DNA of 64,000 nt, taken from positions 2,666,001 to 2,730,000 of the forward strand of contig NZ_CP098502.1 of the NCBI RefSeq assembly GCF_024220175.1, in the 5' to 3' direction. This stretch comes from Paraconexibacter antarcticus (lineage in GTDB: Bacteria > Actinomycetota > Thermoleophilia > Solirubrobacterales > Solirubrobacteraceae). The notes under the pieces are model-generated. The model saw only the letters and a program-made list of their open reading frames with translations. It did not search any database and was not told the origin of the DNA. Position numbers and translations under genes: made by a program. Below are positions 55,514 to 64,000 of the stretch, one piece after another; position 1 is the first letter of the stretch; every line of letters starts with the position of its first letter.

Positions 55514-56272
55514 ATGGACCTCGGACTGCAGGGCCGCCGCGCCCTCGTCACCGGTGCCTCGGCGGGCATCGCGAAGGCGATCGCCGCGCAGCTCGCGGGG
55601 GAGGGGGCGGCCGTCGTCCTCAGCTCGCGGTCGGCCGAGCGCAGCGCGGCGGCTGCGGCGGACACCGGCGCGGTGGCCGGGCTCACGTGGGACAGCGACG
55701 ACCTCGACGGCGCCGCCGGTCTCGTCGACGCGGCCGAGTCGGCGCTCGGCGGCCCGCTCGACATCCTCGTCGTCAGCACCGGGGGCCCGCCGCCCGGCTC
55801 CGACCCGCTCGCCTTCTCCCGGGAGCAGTGGGAGGCCGCGCACCGCACGCTCGTCCTCGCGCCGCTCGCACTCCTGCAGGTGGCCCTCCCCGGGATGCGG
55901 GCGCGGGGGTGGGGGCGGGTGGTCTCGGTCGCCTCGACCTCCGTCCGCGAGCCGCTCCCGCACCTCATGCTCTCGACGACCGAGCGCTCCGGGCTCCTCG
56001 GCGCGCTGAAGACGCTCGCGCTCGAGTGCGCGGCCGACGGCGTGACGATCAACTCCGTCCTGCCCGGGCGGATCCTCACCGCGCGCCTGCTCGCCGGCGC
56101 CGGCGGTGACGAGGCGCAGGTCCACGCCCGGGCCGCGCGCGACGTCCCGGCCGGCCGCGTGGGGACCGTCGAGGAGATCGCGGCGGTGGCCGCCTTCCTG
56201 TGCGGCGAGCCCGCGGCCTACGTCACGGGCACGGCGGTACCCGTCGACGGCGGCCTGCTGCGCGGGATCTGA
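55514..56272 (+). CDS. SDR-family oxidoreductase lacking the catalytic Tyr
   Basis: A 252-aa Rossmann-fold protein with the cofactor motif VTGASAGIAKAIA, NAG-equivalent STGGPPPG, and a normal end (YVTGTAVPVDGGLLRG). The catalytic segment reads VASTSVREPLPHLMLSTTERSGLLGALKTLA. The Ser is present, but the YxxxK motif is replaced by an Arg-Ser-Gly-Leu-Leu stretch and only the downstream Lys survives. A subgroup of FabG-like SDRs shows the same replacement; their activity is unclear. It may bind NAD(P) and a partner rather than reduce a ketone. The gene is monocistronic with its own hexamer and a strong hairpin 13 nt after the stop. Confidence 0.8.
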   Translation: MDLGLQGRRALVTGASAGIAKAIAAQLAGEGAAVVLSSRSAERSAAAAADTGAVAGLTWDSDDLDGAAGLVDAAESALGGPLDILVVSTGGPPPGSDPLAFSREQWEAAHRTLVLAPLALLQVALPGMRARGWGRVVSVASTSVREPLPHLMLSTTERSGLLGALKTLALECAADGVTINSVLPGRILTARLLAGAGGDEAQVHARAARDVPAGRVGTVEEIAAVAAFLCGEPAAYVTGTAVPVDGGLLRGI

Positions 56273-56285
56273 CGCCCCGCCACCG

Positions 56286-56336
56286 CGCCGACTGACAGCT
56301 GACGCAGGGGAGTCCTGCGTCAGCTGTCAGTCGGCG
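56286..56336. terminator. Hairpin with a 23-bp perfect stem
   Basis: Positions 56286-56308 pair without mismatch with 56314-56336 around the loop GGAGT; the core is CTGACAGCTGACGCAGG and its complement. It begins 13 nt after the SDR stop and lies upstream of the riboswitch, so it insulates the riboswitch-controlled gene. No T-run follows. Confidence 0.75.
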
Positions 56337-56458
56337 GCCCGGTGCGCGGCGGCGGAGGATCGGAGGGGCCCGCGCCGCCCCTCGCGGGGCCGCCGCCTCA
56401 ATGTCCAGTAACCCGATCAGGTATTGCGCCTGCCGGTCCCGTCCGCTACCGTTCGCCG

Positions 56459-56538
56459 CGGTCAAGAGCGCCAGCGTCAAGCCCCGGCTCGCTGGCCGGC
56501 AACCCTCCACCGCGGTGGGGTGCCCCGGGTGAACGACC
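56459..56538 (+). ncRNA. SAM-IV-type S-adenosylmethionine riboswitch aptamer
   Basis: The segment has closing-stem arms GGTC and GACC at its ends. Between them come the SAM-clan core AAGCCCCGGCTCGCTGGCCG, GCAACCCTCC, GGTGGGGTGCC and CCCGGGTGA, in the order of the actinobacterial SAM-IV class, where CCCCGG also forms the pseudoknot with a downstream strand. It lies 81 nt before the ATG of a class-V PLP enzyme. By family knowledge, SAM binding turns such sulfur/methionine genes off. Confidence 0.85.
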
Positions 56539-56540
56539 AG

Positions 56541-56573
56541 GCCGCACAGGCCGCGCAAGCGGTTCCTGTGGCA
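56541..56573 (+). promoter_or_regulatory. Probable expression-platform hairpin
   Basis: Directly after the aptamer, GGCCGCACAGG can pair with CCTGTGGC with one mismatch, and an inner CCGC-GCAA-GCGG stem-loop stacks on it. Its position suggests it switches with the aptamer; the exact mechanism is not readable. Confidence 0.45.
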
Positions 56574-56619
56574 AGCGCGGACCTGCGACGAGCGGGTCCC
56601 GGAACGAATCGAGACCCCC

Positions 56620-57990
56620 ATGACGCTCATCGAGCACCGCCCGTACGCGGGCACCCCGACGGACCCGACGACCGCGACCGAACCGCTCCTGCCGACGGTC
56701 GGCCAGGACCTGCGGGTGCCCGTCCTCGGCGGCGGCCACGTCCGCTACGCGAACTTCGACTGGGCCGCGACCGCCCCGGCCCTGCAGGTCGCCGCCGACG
56801 CCGCGACCACCGCCCTGACGACGTACGGCAGCGTCCACCGCGGCGCCGGCCTCCCGTCGCAGGCGTCGACCGCGAGGTACGAGGCCGCCCGCGCCGCCGT
56901 CGGCGCGTTCAGCGGCGCCCGCCCGGGCGAGGACGCCGTCGTCTTCACCCGCAACACGACGGACGCGCTGAACCTCCTCGCGTCCGCCGTCCCGTCCGGC
57001 GGCGAGGTCCTCGTCCTCGACGTCGAGCACCACGCGAACCTCCTGCCGTGGACGGCGCGCCCGCACCGCTGCCTGGAGGCGCCGCCGACGGTCGAAGGGA
57101 CGCTCGCCGCGGTGGAGGCGGCGCTCCGCGAGCGGCCCGTCGCCCTGCTCGCCGTCACGGGCGCCTCGAACGTCACCGGCGAGGTGCTGCCGCTGCGCCG
57201 CCTCGTCCGGCTCGCGCACGCCGCGGGCGCCCGCGTCGCCCTCGACGCCGCGCAGCTCGCGCCGCACCGTCCGCTCGACCTCGCGGGCACCGGCGTCGAC
57301 TACGTCGCCTTCTCCGGCCACAAGCTGTACGCGCCGTTCGGCGCCGGCGCGCTCGTCGGCCGTCGCGACTGGCTCGACGCGGCGCCCCCGTTCCTGCTCG
57401 GCGGCGGCGCGGTCCGCGACGTACGCGCCGACGGCACCGACTGGCTGCCCGCCCCGCAGCGCCACGAGGGCGGGACGCCGAACCTCCTCGGCGCGGTCGC
57501 CCTCGCCGCCGCGTGCGACGCGCTCTGCGTCCTCCCGGCGGGCGTGCTCGAGGCCCACGAGGCGGCGCTGCGGACCCGGCTGCTCGACGGTCTGCGGACG
57601 ATCGCCGGCGTCCGGACCCACCGCATCTGGGACGACGGCCGCGACGCGATCGGCGTCGTCTGCTTCAGCGTCGAGGGCTTCGCGCCCGGCCACGTCGGCG
57701 CCTACCTGTCGGCCGAGCACGGCATCGGCGTGCGCGACGGGCGCTTCTGCGCCCACCGGCTGCTGACCCGGCTCGGCCTCCCCGGCGGCGCGCTCCGCGC
57801 GAGCCTCGGCGTCGGCAGCACCGCCGCCGACGTCGACCGCCTCCTCTTCGCGCTGCGCGAGCTCGTCGCGGGCCACGCGCACGCCGGCTACGCCGAGGGC
57901 GAGCGCGGCTGGGCCCCGGTCGACGACGACCGCGACCTCGGCGCGTGGGTGCCGGACGGCGGTCCGGCGCCCGCGGGCTGCCGCGCCTGA
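56620..57990 (+). CDS. Class-V aminotransferase-fold PLP enzyme (cysteine desulfurase-like)
   Basis: A 456-aa PLP enzyme of the SufS/CsdA type: NFDWAATAPALQ opening, VVFTRNTTDALNLLA, the His pair in VEHHANLLPW, LDAAQLAPH, and the PLP-Lys motif FSGHKLYAPFGAGALVG. The C-terminal half contains GVRDGRFCAHRLL, with a Cys near the position of the SufS active-site Cys. It could release sulfur from cysteine or a related sulfur amino acid. Control by a SAM-IV-type riboswitch ties it to methionine/SAM-linked sulfur metabolism. The ATG follows GAGACCCCC; no other gene is co-transcribed before the terminal hairpin. Confidence 0.87.
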   Translation: MTLIEHRPYAGTPTDPTTATEPLLPTVGQDLRVPVLGGGHVRYANFDWAATAPALQVAADAATTALTTYGSVHRGAGLPSQASTARYEAARAAVGAFSGARPGEDAVVFTRNTTDALNLLASAVPSGGEVLVLDVEHHANLLPWTARPHRCLEAPPTVEGTLAAVEAALRERPVALLAVTGASNVTGEVLPLRRLVRLAHAAGARVALDAAQLAPHRPLDLAGTGVDYVAFSGHKLYAPFGAGALVGRRDWLDAAPPFLLGGGAVRDVRADGTDWLPAPQRHEGGTPNLLGAVALAAACDALCVLPAGVLEAHEAALRTRLLDGLRTIAGVRTHRIWDDGRDAIGVVCFSVEGFAPGHVGAYLSAEHGIGVRDGRFCAHRLLTRLGLPGGALRASLGVGSTAADVDRLLFALRELVAGHAHAGYAEGERGWAPVDDDRDLGAWVPDGGPAPAGCRA

Positions 57991-58008
57991 GCGGACCGCC
58001 GCCGGCGT

Positions 58009-58055
58009 CGGCGTGCGGCCGCGTGGGGGATATGCCCCCACCTGACCGCACGCCG
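58009..58055. terminator. Two-part long palindrome (GATAT family), bidirectional
   Basis: CGGCGTGCGG (58009-58018) pairs with 58046-58055. A 4x4 internal loop follows, then GTGGGGG (58023-58029) pairs with CCCCCAC (58035-58041) around ATATG. It lies between convergent gene ends at 57990 and 58061. The GTGGGGGATAT core and the GCGTGCGG arm match the hairpin at 39901. Confidence 0.7.
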
Positions 58056-58060
58056 CCCGG

Positions 58061-59707
<1,647 letters not shown>

Positions 59708-59840
59708 GGTCGCCTGAGCCTCGCCGATCGGCGAGGCCGGAGCAAGGGGGAACCACCCCCTTCGGTGGGTGCCGATGACGCGTGCGGGGCAGGACGCCGG
59801 TTTCCGGGGACTCACCCGGGCCCGGGCGCCGCCGCGTGGT

Positions 59841-59846
59841 TAGGCT
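59841..59846 (+). promoter_or_regulatory. Leaderless-type -10 hexamer TAGGCT
   Basis: TAGGCT ends exactly 6 nt before the ATG of the hydrolase-cyclase fusion gene. Confidence 0.6.
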
Positions 59847-59852
59847 GGCCGG

Positions 59853-61223
59853 ATGCGGCAGCCGACGGCGAGCACCACCCGCTGGGCCCGCAACGGTGAC
59901 ACGAGCATCGCCTACCGCACGATCGGCGAGGGGCCCGTCGACCTCGTCTTCCTGTCCGGCCTGATCTCGCACGTCGAGGCCCTCCTGGAGGAGCCGGGGG
60001 CCCTCCGCTTCTTCACGCGCCTCGCGCAGACGGCGCGGGTCGTGCTCGTCGACCGGCGTGGCTCGGGCCTCTCCGATCCGCACCACGGCGAGTTCACCGA
60101 CGAGCTCGACGTCGCCGACCTCGAGGCCGTCCTCGACGCCCTCGGCACCGAGCGCGCCGTCCTCATGGGGTACACCGGCGGGGCGTCGCAGGCGCTCGCC
60201 TTCGCCGCGATCCACCCGGAGCGCACGCTCGCGCTCCTCCTCTACGCGCCGGTCGTCCGCAACCTCCGCGACGAGGAGGTCGAGTGGGCCTCGAGCGAGG
60301 AGGAGCGTGCGGTGCGGGTCGCGCTGCTCGTGTCCGAGTGGGGGACGGGGGCGAACCTCGCCCGGATCGCGCCGTCGGTCGCCGAGGACGCGCGCATGCG
60401 CGCGTGGCTCGCCCGGCTCGAGCGCCAGTCGATGACGCCGTCGGGCCTGGAGCGCATGTCCGCCGCCCTCGCCACGGTCGACGTGCGGCCGCACCTCGGG
60501 CGCATCCGCGTCCCGACGCTCATCATGCACCGCACCCGCGACGTCCTCATCGACGTCCGCCACTCGCGCTACCTCGCCGAGCGGATCGCGGGCGCCCGGC
60601 TCGTGGAGCTGGCCGGCGTCGACAACCTCCCGATGGTCGGCGACGCCGAGGCGATCCTCGGCGAGATCGAGGCCTTCCTCACCGGCGGGCGCCGCGGCGG
60701 CGGGCTCCAGCGCGAGCTGCTCACCGTCCTCTTCACCGACATCGTCGACGCGACCGGCCGTGCGGCCTCGATCGGCGACGCCCGCTGGCGCGACCTCCTC
60801 GCGGCGCACGACGCCGCGATCCGCGCGACGCTCGTGTCGTTCGGCGGGGAGGAGGTCAAGACGATCGGGGACGCCTTCCTCGCGACGTTCGCCGGGCCGC
60901 CGTCGCAGGCGGTCCGCTGCGCGGCGGCGATCCTCGAGGCCGTCGAACCCCTCGGCCTCACCGTGCGGATCGGGATGCACACCGGGGAGTGCGAGCGGAT
61001 CGGCGGCGACGTCGGCGGGATGGCCGTCCACATCGCCGCGCGCGTCGGGGCGATGGCGAAGGGCGGCGAGGTCCTCATGTCGGGGACGACGTTCGGGACC
61101 GTCGTCGGCAGCGGCCTGTCGTTCTCCGACCGGGGGCACCACCGGCTCAAGGGGATCCCCGGCGAGTGGCCGATCTTCGTCCTCGCCGGGGGCGACGGCG
61201 GCTCGGCGCCGTCGCCCGCCTGA
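59853..61223 (+). CDS. Alpha/beta-hydrolase - class III adenylate/guanylate cyclase fusion
   Basis: A 456-aa cytosolic protein. Residues ~15-275 are an alpha/beta-hydrolase domain (IAYRTIGEGPVDLVFLSG, VDRRGSGLSD); the nucleophile elbow reads MGYTGGAS, with Thr where Ser is expected, and the late His region is VDNLPMVGD, so hydrolase activity is doubtful. Residues ~290-450 are a class III cyclase domain with the metal Asp motif LTVLFTDIVDATGRA, GEEVKTIGDAFLATF and RIGMHTGECERIGGDVGGMAVHIAARV. It likely makes cAMP, with the hydrolase-like part acting as a ligand sensor. Such fusions are common in mycobacteria and other actinobacteria. Confidence 0.88.
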   Translation: MRQPTASTTRWARNGDTSIAYRTIGEGPVDLVFLSGLISHVEALLEEPGALRFFTRLAQTARVVLVDRRGSGLSDPHHGEFTDELDVADLEAVLDALGTERAVLMGYTGGASQALAFAAIHPERTLALLLYAPVVRNLRDEEVEWASSEEERAVRVALLVSEWGTGANLARIAPSVAEDARMRAWLARLERQSMTPSGLERMSAALATVDVRPHLGRIRVPTLIMHRTRDVLIDVRHSRYLAERIAGARLVELAGVDNLPMVGDAEAILGEIEAFLTGGRRGGGLQRELLTVLFTDIVDATGRAASIGDARWRDLLAAHDAAIRATLVSFGGEEVKTIGDAFLATFAGPPSQAVRCAAAILEAVEPLGLTVRIGMHTGECERIGGDVGGMAVHIAARVGAMAKGGEVLMSGTTFGTVVGSGLSFSDRGHHRLKGIPGEWPIFVLAGGDGGSAPSPA

Positions 61224-61282
61224 CGCCGGGTCGGGTCGGGGGCGTGGCGACGGCCGGGGCCGGGGCCGGGCCCACGCCGCGG

Positions 61283-61438
61283 TCAGGCCCGGTCGTCCCG
61301 GCGCGCGCGGCGGCGGTCCCGCGCGAAGGTCCAGACGAGCACGGCCCAGTCGGTCACCCCGGCGGTGAAGTGGGCGACGGGCCCGGTGAGCCACCGGGCG
61401 CGCAGCCGCTCGGGGCGCGTCAGGATCCGCTCGGGCAC
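61283..61438 (-). CDS. 51-aa basic protein divergent from trigger factor
   Basis: A small minus-strand frame from a GTG gives a 51-aa product: VPERILTRPERLRARWLTGP, then VAHFTAGVTDWAVLVWTFAR and an Arg/Asp-rich tail ending RRDDRA. It contains one moderately hydrophobic, Trp-containing helix between basic ends. I know no function. Support is good for its size: TACCTT lies exactly 6 nt before the GTG in the leaderless pattern, the frame ends in TGA, and it fills an otherwise empty 240-bp gap. Its hexamer overlaps the presumed promoter of the trigger factor gene, so the two would be divergently transcribed. Confidence 0.65.
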   Translation of the reverse strand: MPERILTRPERLRARWLTGPVAHFTAGVTDWAVLVWTFARDRRRARRDDRA

Positions 61439-61444
61439 AGGCCC

Positions 61445-61450
61445 AAGGTA
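61445..61450 (-). promoter_or_regulatory. Leaderless-type -10 hexamer TACCTT
   Basis: Minus-strand TACCTT ends 6 nt before the GTG of the 51-aa gene. On the plus strand the overlapping TATCGT (61449-61454) lies 9 nt before the trigger factor ATG, giving face-to-face overlapping -10 elements. Confidence 0.55.
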
Positions 61451-61463
61451 TCGTGGCCTTCAC

Positions 61464-62828
61464 ATGGCCGCTGTCACCGACCCCATCACCACCACCGTCA
61501 CCGAGCTCCCCGAGTCGCGCGTGCGCGTCGAGGCCGAGGTGAGCCCCGCCGAGCTGGAGCGCCGCCTCGCCGACTCCGCCCGCCAGATCGGGCGTGACCT
61601 GCGCCTCCCGGGCTTCCGCAAGGGCAAGGTCCCGCCGCCGGTCGTCATCCGGCAGATGGGCCGCGAGGCGGTCCTCGACGAGGCGATCCGCGGCTCGATC
61701 GGGCGCTGGTACTCCGGGGCGCTCGACGCGTCCGGCATCGCCCCCGTCGGCGAGCCCGACCTCAACCTCGGGGAGATGCCCGAGGTGGGTGCGCCCCTGA
61801 CCTTCACCTTCGAGATCGGCGTGCGCCCGGTCGCGACGCTCGGCGAGTACGAGGGCGTCGAGGCGCCGCGCCGCGACCCCGAGCCCGACCCGAAGGTCAT
61901 CGACGAGCAGGTCGAGCAGCTGCGCGAGCGCGCCGCCCGCCTGGAGACGAAGGAGGGCGCGGCGGTCGACGGCGACTTCGTCGTCATGGACTTCAAGGGC
62001 TTCCTCGACGGCGAGGCGTTCGCCGGCGGCGAGGGCCGTGACCAGATGGTCGAGCTCGGCACCGGCACCCTCATCCCCGGCTTCGAGGAGCAGCTCGCGG
62101 GCACCTCCGCGGGCGACGAGAAGACGATCGACGTCACCTTCCCGGACGACTACCAGGCCGAGCATCTCGCCGGCCAGCTCGCCCAGTTCGAGATCACCGT
62201 CAAGGAGATCAAGGTCAAGGAGCTCCCCGAACTCGACGACGAGTTCGCCTCCGACAACGCCGGCTTCGACACGCTCGAGGAGCTGCGCGAGGACCTCGCG
62301 AAGAAGCTCCGCGAGGACGCCGAGACCCGCGTCGACGGTGAGTTCCGCGAGGCCGTCCTCGACGCGGTGACCGCGAACGCGACCGTCGAGGTCCCCGACG
62401 CGCTCATCACCGCGCGCGCCAAGGAGCTCTTCGACCGCATGGTGCACTCGCTGTCGCACCAGGGCATCACGAAGGAGGCCTACCTCGGCATCGCGCAGAA
62501 GACCGAGGAGGAGATCCTCGAGGAGGCGAAGCCCGACGCCGAGCAGGCCCTGCGCCGCGAGGCCGTCATCCACGCCGTCATCGCGGCCGAGAACCTCGTC
62601 CCCTCCGACGGCGACGTCCTCGACGCCCTCCAGGCCACCGCCGTCCGCGAGAACACGACGCCGGAGAAGCTCCGCGCCCGGCTCGAGAAGAACGGCCGCC
62701 TCGCCGAGCTCATGGACGACCTCGCGCAGGGCATGGCGATGGACCTCCTCGTCGAGCACGCCAAGGCCGTCGAGGCCCCGGCGGAGGAGCCGGCCGCCGA
62801 CGAGCCCGAGGCCGACGCCGCCGAGTAG
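61464..62828 (+). CDS. tig: Trigger factor (ribosome-associated chaperone / prolyl isomerase)
   Basis: A 454-aa protein with the three trigger-factor parts: the ribosome-binding domain carrying the signature GFRKGKVPPPVV (residues ~50-60), an FKBP-type isomerase domain (about 150-245; GDFVVMDFKGFLDGEAF, MVELGTGTLIPGFEEQLAG) and the C-terminal helical chaperone arms. It binds the ribosome exit tunnel and new chains. The C-terminus is a short acidic Ala/Glu tail (EEPAADEPEADAAE), as is usual in actinobacteria. It is monocistronic and ends in a bidirectional hairpin. Confidence 0.95.
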   Translation: MAAVTDPITTTVTELPESRVRVEAEVSPAELERRLADSARQIGRDLRLPGFRKGKVPPPVVIRQMGREAVLDEAIRGSIGRWYSGALDASGIAPVGEPDLNLGEMPEVGAPLTFTFEIGVRPVATLGEYEGVEAPRRDPEPDPKVIDEQVEQLRERAARLETKEGAAVDGDFVVMDFKGFLDGEAFAGGEGRDQMVELGTGTLIPGFEEQLAGTSAGDEKTIDVTFPDDYQAEHLAGQLAQFEITVKEIKVKELPELDDEFASDNAGFDTLEELREDLAKKLREDAETRVDGEFREAVLDAVTANATVEVPDALITARAKELFDRMVHSLSHQGITKEAYLGIAQKTEEEILEEAKPDAEQALRREAVIHAVIAAENLVPSDGDVLDALQATAVRENTTPEKLRARLEKNGRLAELMDDLAQGMAMDLLVEHAKAVEAPAEEPAADEPEADAAE

Positions 62829-62846
62829 CAGGCCGCCGCGAGGCGA

Positions 62847-62888
62847 GGTGGAATCCCGCTGCTGCTCCAGCAGCCACGGGATTCCACC
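62847..62888. terminator. Palindrome (GGAATCCCG family), bidirectional
   Basis: GGTGGAATCCCG (62847-62858) pairs with 62877-62888. Inside, CTGCTG (62859-62864) pairs with CAGCAG (62868-62873) around CTC, leaving CCA unpaired. It separates the convergent trigger factor and MFS genes and shares its outer arm with the hairpin at 52575. Confidence 0.7.
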
Positions 62889-62942
62889 CACCGCCCGCGG
62901 AGCGCCGGGCCCGCCGCCGGGCGCCCCTCGCCGGCGCGGCCC

Positions 62943-64000
62943 TCAGGCCACGGCCGGGACCGCCGTCGCGTCGCCGCTGCGCGCGGCCTCCGCCTGCTCC
63001 TTGGAGTCCTTCGAGGAGATCGTGAAAGAGGAGATGACCGCGGCGGCGAGGGCGAAGCACGCGCCGATGAGGAACGCACGGGAGTAGCCGGCGGTCAGCG
63101 CCTCCGGGTTGCGCGCGGTCGCCTGCACCGGCCCGAACTCGGCGATCCGCGAGGTCGAGATCGACACGAGGATCGCGACGCCGAGCGCGCCGCCCACCTG
63201 CTGGGAGGTGTTGATGAGGCCGGACGCGAGGCCCGCCTCCTGCGGTGTCGTACCGGTGACGGCGGCGATCGTCACGGGGACGAACGTGAAGCCGAGCCCG
63301 GCGCCCGCCACCATCGACGGGCCGAGGACGTCGCTGAGGTAGCCGCCGTGCGCGTCGATCCCGGAGAACCAGAGCAGGCCGCCGCCGGTGAGCGCGAGGC
63401 CGAACAGGAGCGTCGGCTTGAAGCCCAGGCGCGTGACGAGCTGCGAGGCGATGCCCGCCGAGATGATGATCACGATGCTGAGCGGCAGGTACGCGATGCC
63501 GGTCTTCAGCGCCGAGTAGCCGAGGACGTACTGCAGGTAGAAGCTGATGAAGAGGAACATCGAGAAGAGCGACATGCCGGTGAGCAGGCCGGCGATGTTC
63601 GCGCCGCGGAGCGTCCGCAGCCGGAAGATCCCGAACGGCATGAGCGGGTGCCGCGTGCGGTGCTCGATGACCGCGAAGGCGGCGATGAGGGCGGCGGCGC
63701 CGGCGAGGCGGCCGATCGTCGTACCCGAGGACCAGCCCGCGCTCTCGGCGTCGACGAGGGCGTAGACGAGCAGCGCGAGACCGGCGGTGACGGTCACGGC
63801 GCCGGGGATGTCGAAGCTCGAGACGTCGGTGTCCGCCTTGGACTCGGAGAGCAGGCGCGGGGCGAGCCCGGCCATGAGGATCGCGAAGGGGACGTTGACG
63901 AAGAGCACGAGCCGCCAGTCGATCTCCGTGAGTACCCCGCCCATGAGGACGCCGGCGGCGCCGCCGGCCCCGCCGACCGCGCCCCACACGCCGAGGGCCC
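62943..64000 (-). CDS. MFS drug/solute exporter, DHA2 (14-TMS) type, cut by window edge
   Basis: The visible ~350 residues are the C-terminal two-thirds to three-quarters of a DHA2-family transporter. They include the motif-C-like ALGVWGAVGGAGGAAGVL at the edge, DWRLVLFVNVPFAI, several membrane helices, the HPLMPFGIFRLRTLRGAN loop and NTSQQVGGALGVAILVSI. The N-terminal helices lie beyond position 64000. Such exporters use proton-motive force to expel drugs or metabolites. The C-terminus is a short cytosolic tail ending GDATAVPAVA. No regulator is visible on this side. Confidence 0.88.
   Translation of the reverse strand, partial: ALGVWGAVGGAGGAAGVLMGGVLTEIDWRLVLFVNVPFAILMAGLAPRLLSESKADTDVSSFDIPGAVTVTAGLALLVYALVDAESAGWSSGTTIGRLAGAAALIAAFAVIEHRTRHPLMPFGIFRLRTLRGANIAGLLTGMSLFSMFLFISFYLQYVLGYSALKTGIAYLPLSIVIIISAGIASQLVTRLGFKPTLLFGLALTGGGLLWFSGIDAHGGYLSDVLGPSMVAGAGLGFTFVPVTIAAVTGTTPQEAGLASGLINTSQQVGGALGVAILVSISTSRIAEFGPVQATARNPEALTAGYSRAFLIGACFALAAAVISSFTISSKDSKEQAEAARSGDATAVPAVA

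Overview
The window is very GC-rich, has short intergenic gaps, many GTG starts and dense 4-nt gene overlaps. Together with PucR-type regulators, a SAM-IV-type riboswitch, leaderless-type promoters and F420-type (LLM) oxidoreductase genes this points to a high-GC actinobacterium, plausibly Thermoleophilia/Solirubrobacterales. The lineage is inference: no rRNA or tRNA gene is present to settle it.

Layout. 1-6302 is an insertion-sequence scrapyard: an edge-truncated IS5-type transposase, an IS1380-type transposase cut by an IS3 element (1507-2816), a second, different and frameshifted IS1380 fragment, a nitrilase-family gene, and an intact IS66 element (4790-6302) with a perfect 8-bp target duplication. 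6364-12570 holds a DUF1801-like gene, a glyoxalase-fold protein, a frameshifted acyl-CoA dehydrogenase, a DUF6351-like secreted hydrolase, a flavoprotein and a 44-aa membrane peptide. 12705-19478 encodes a secreted alpha/beta hydrolase, a divergent FtsH-like protease with a membrane partner, and an L,D-transpeptidase. 19616-31872 is a signalling block: small proteins, a degenerate anti-sigma-like ATPase, a MEDS-GGDEF cyclase, a ROK kinase, an 1842-aa HAMP-array hybrid histidine kinase, a REC-PP2C-HATPase protein and a Nudix hydrolase.

32022-54111 is a catabolic island. A PucR regulator is divergent from an acyl-CoA ligase / enoyl-CoA hydratase / AttH-like / phosphotransferase operon, followed by a second PucR regulator. 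Then comes the most unusual feature: ten genes (40270-52539) whose every junction overlaps by 1 or 4 nt. They encode a sugar-type ABC importer (binding lipoprotein, permease, ATPase), a 790-aa phosphohistidine-domain protein, a truncated pyruvate-phosphate-dikinase-like protein that lacks the PEP-binding barrel, an LLM oxidoreductase, two AttH/CrtC-like proteins, and a split paralogue of the 790-aa protein as two genes (133 + 440 aa). I read it as an uptake-plus-phosphoryl-activation pathway comparable in logic to phenylphosphate synthase or rifampin phosphotransferase; the substrate is unknown. 52624-64000 has two more acyl-CoA synthetases, an acyltransferase, an SDR without the catalytic Tyr, a riboswitch-controlled PLP enzyme, an alpha/beta-hydrolase-adenylate-cyclase fusion, a 51-aa gene divergent from trigger factor, and an MFS exporter cut by the window edge.

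Two window-wide patterns stand out. At least thirteen genes have a TANNNT-type (once CATAAT) -10 hexamer exactly 6-7 nt before the start codon, the hallmark of leaderless transcription. Five genes are followed by unusually long intergenic palindromes, four of which fall into two sequence families.
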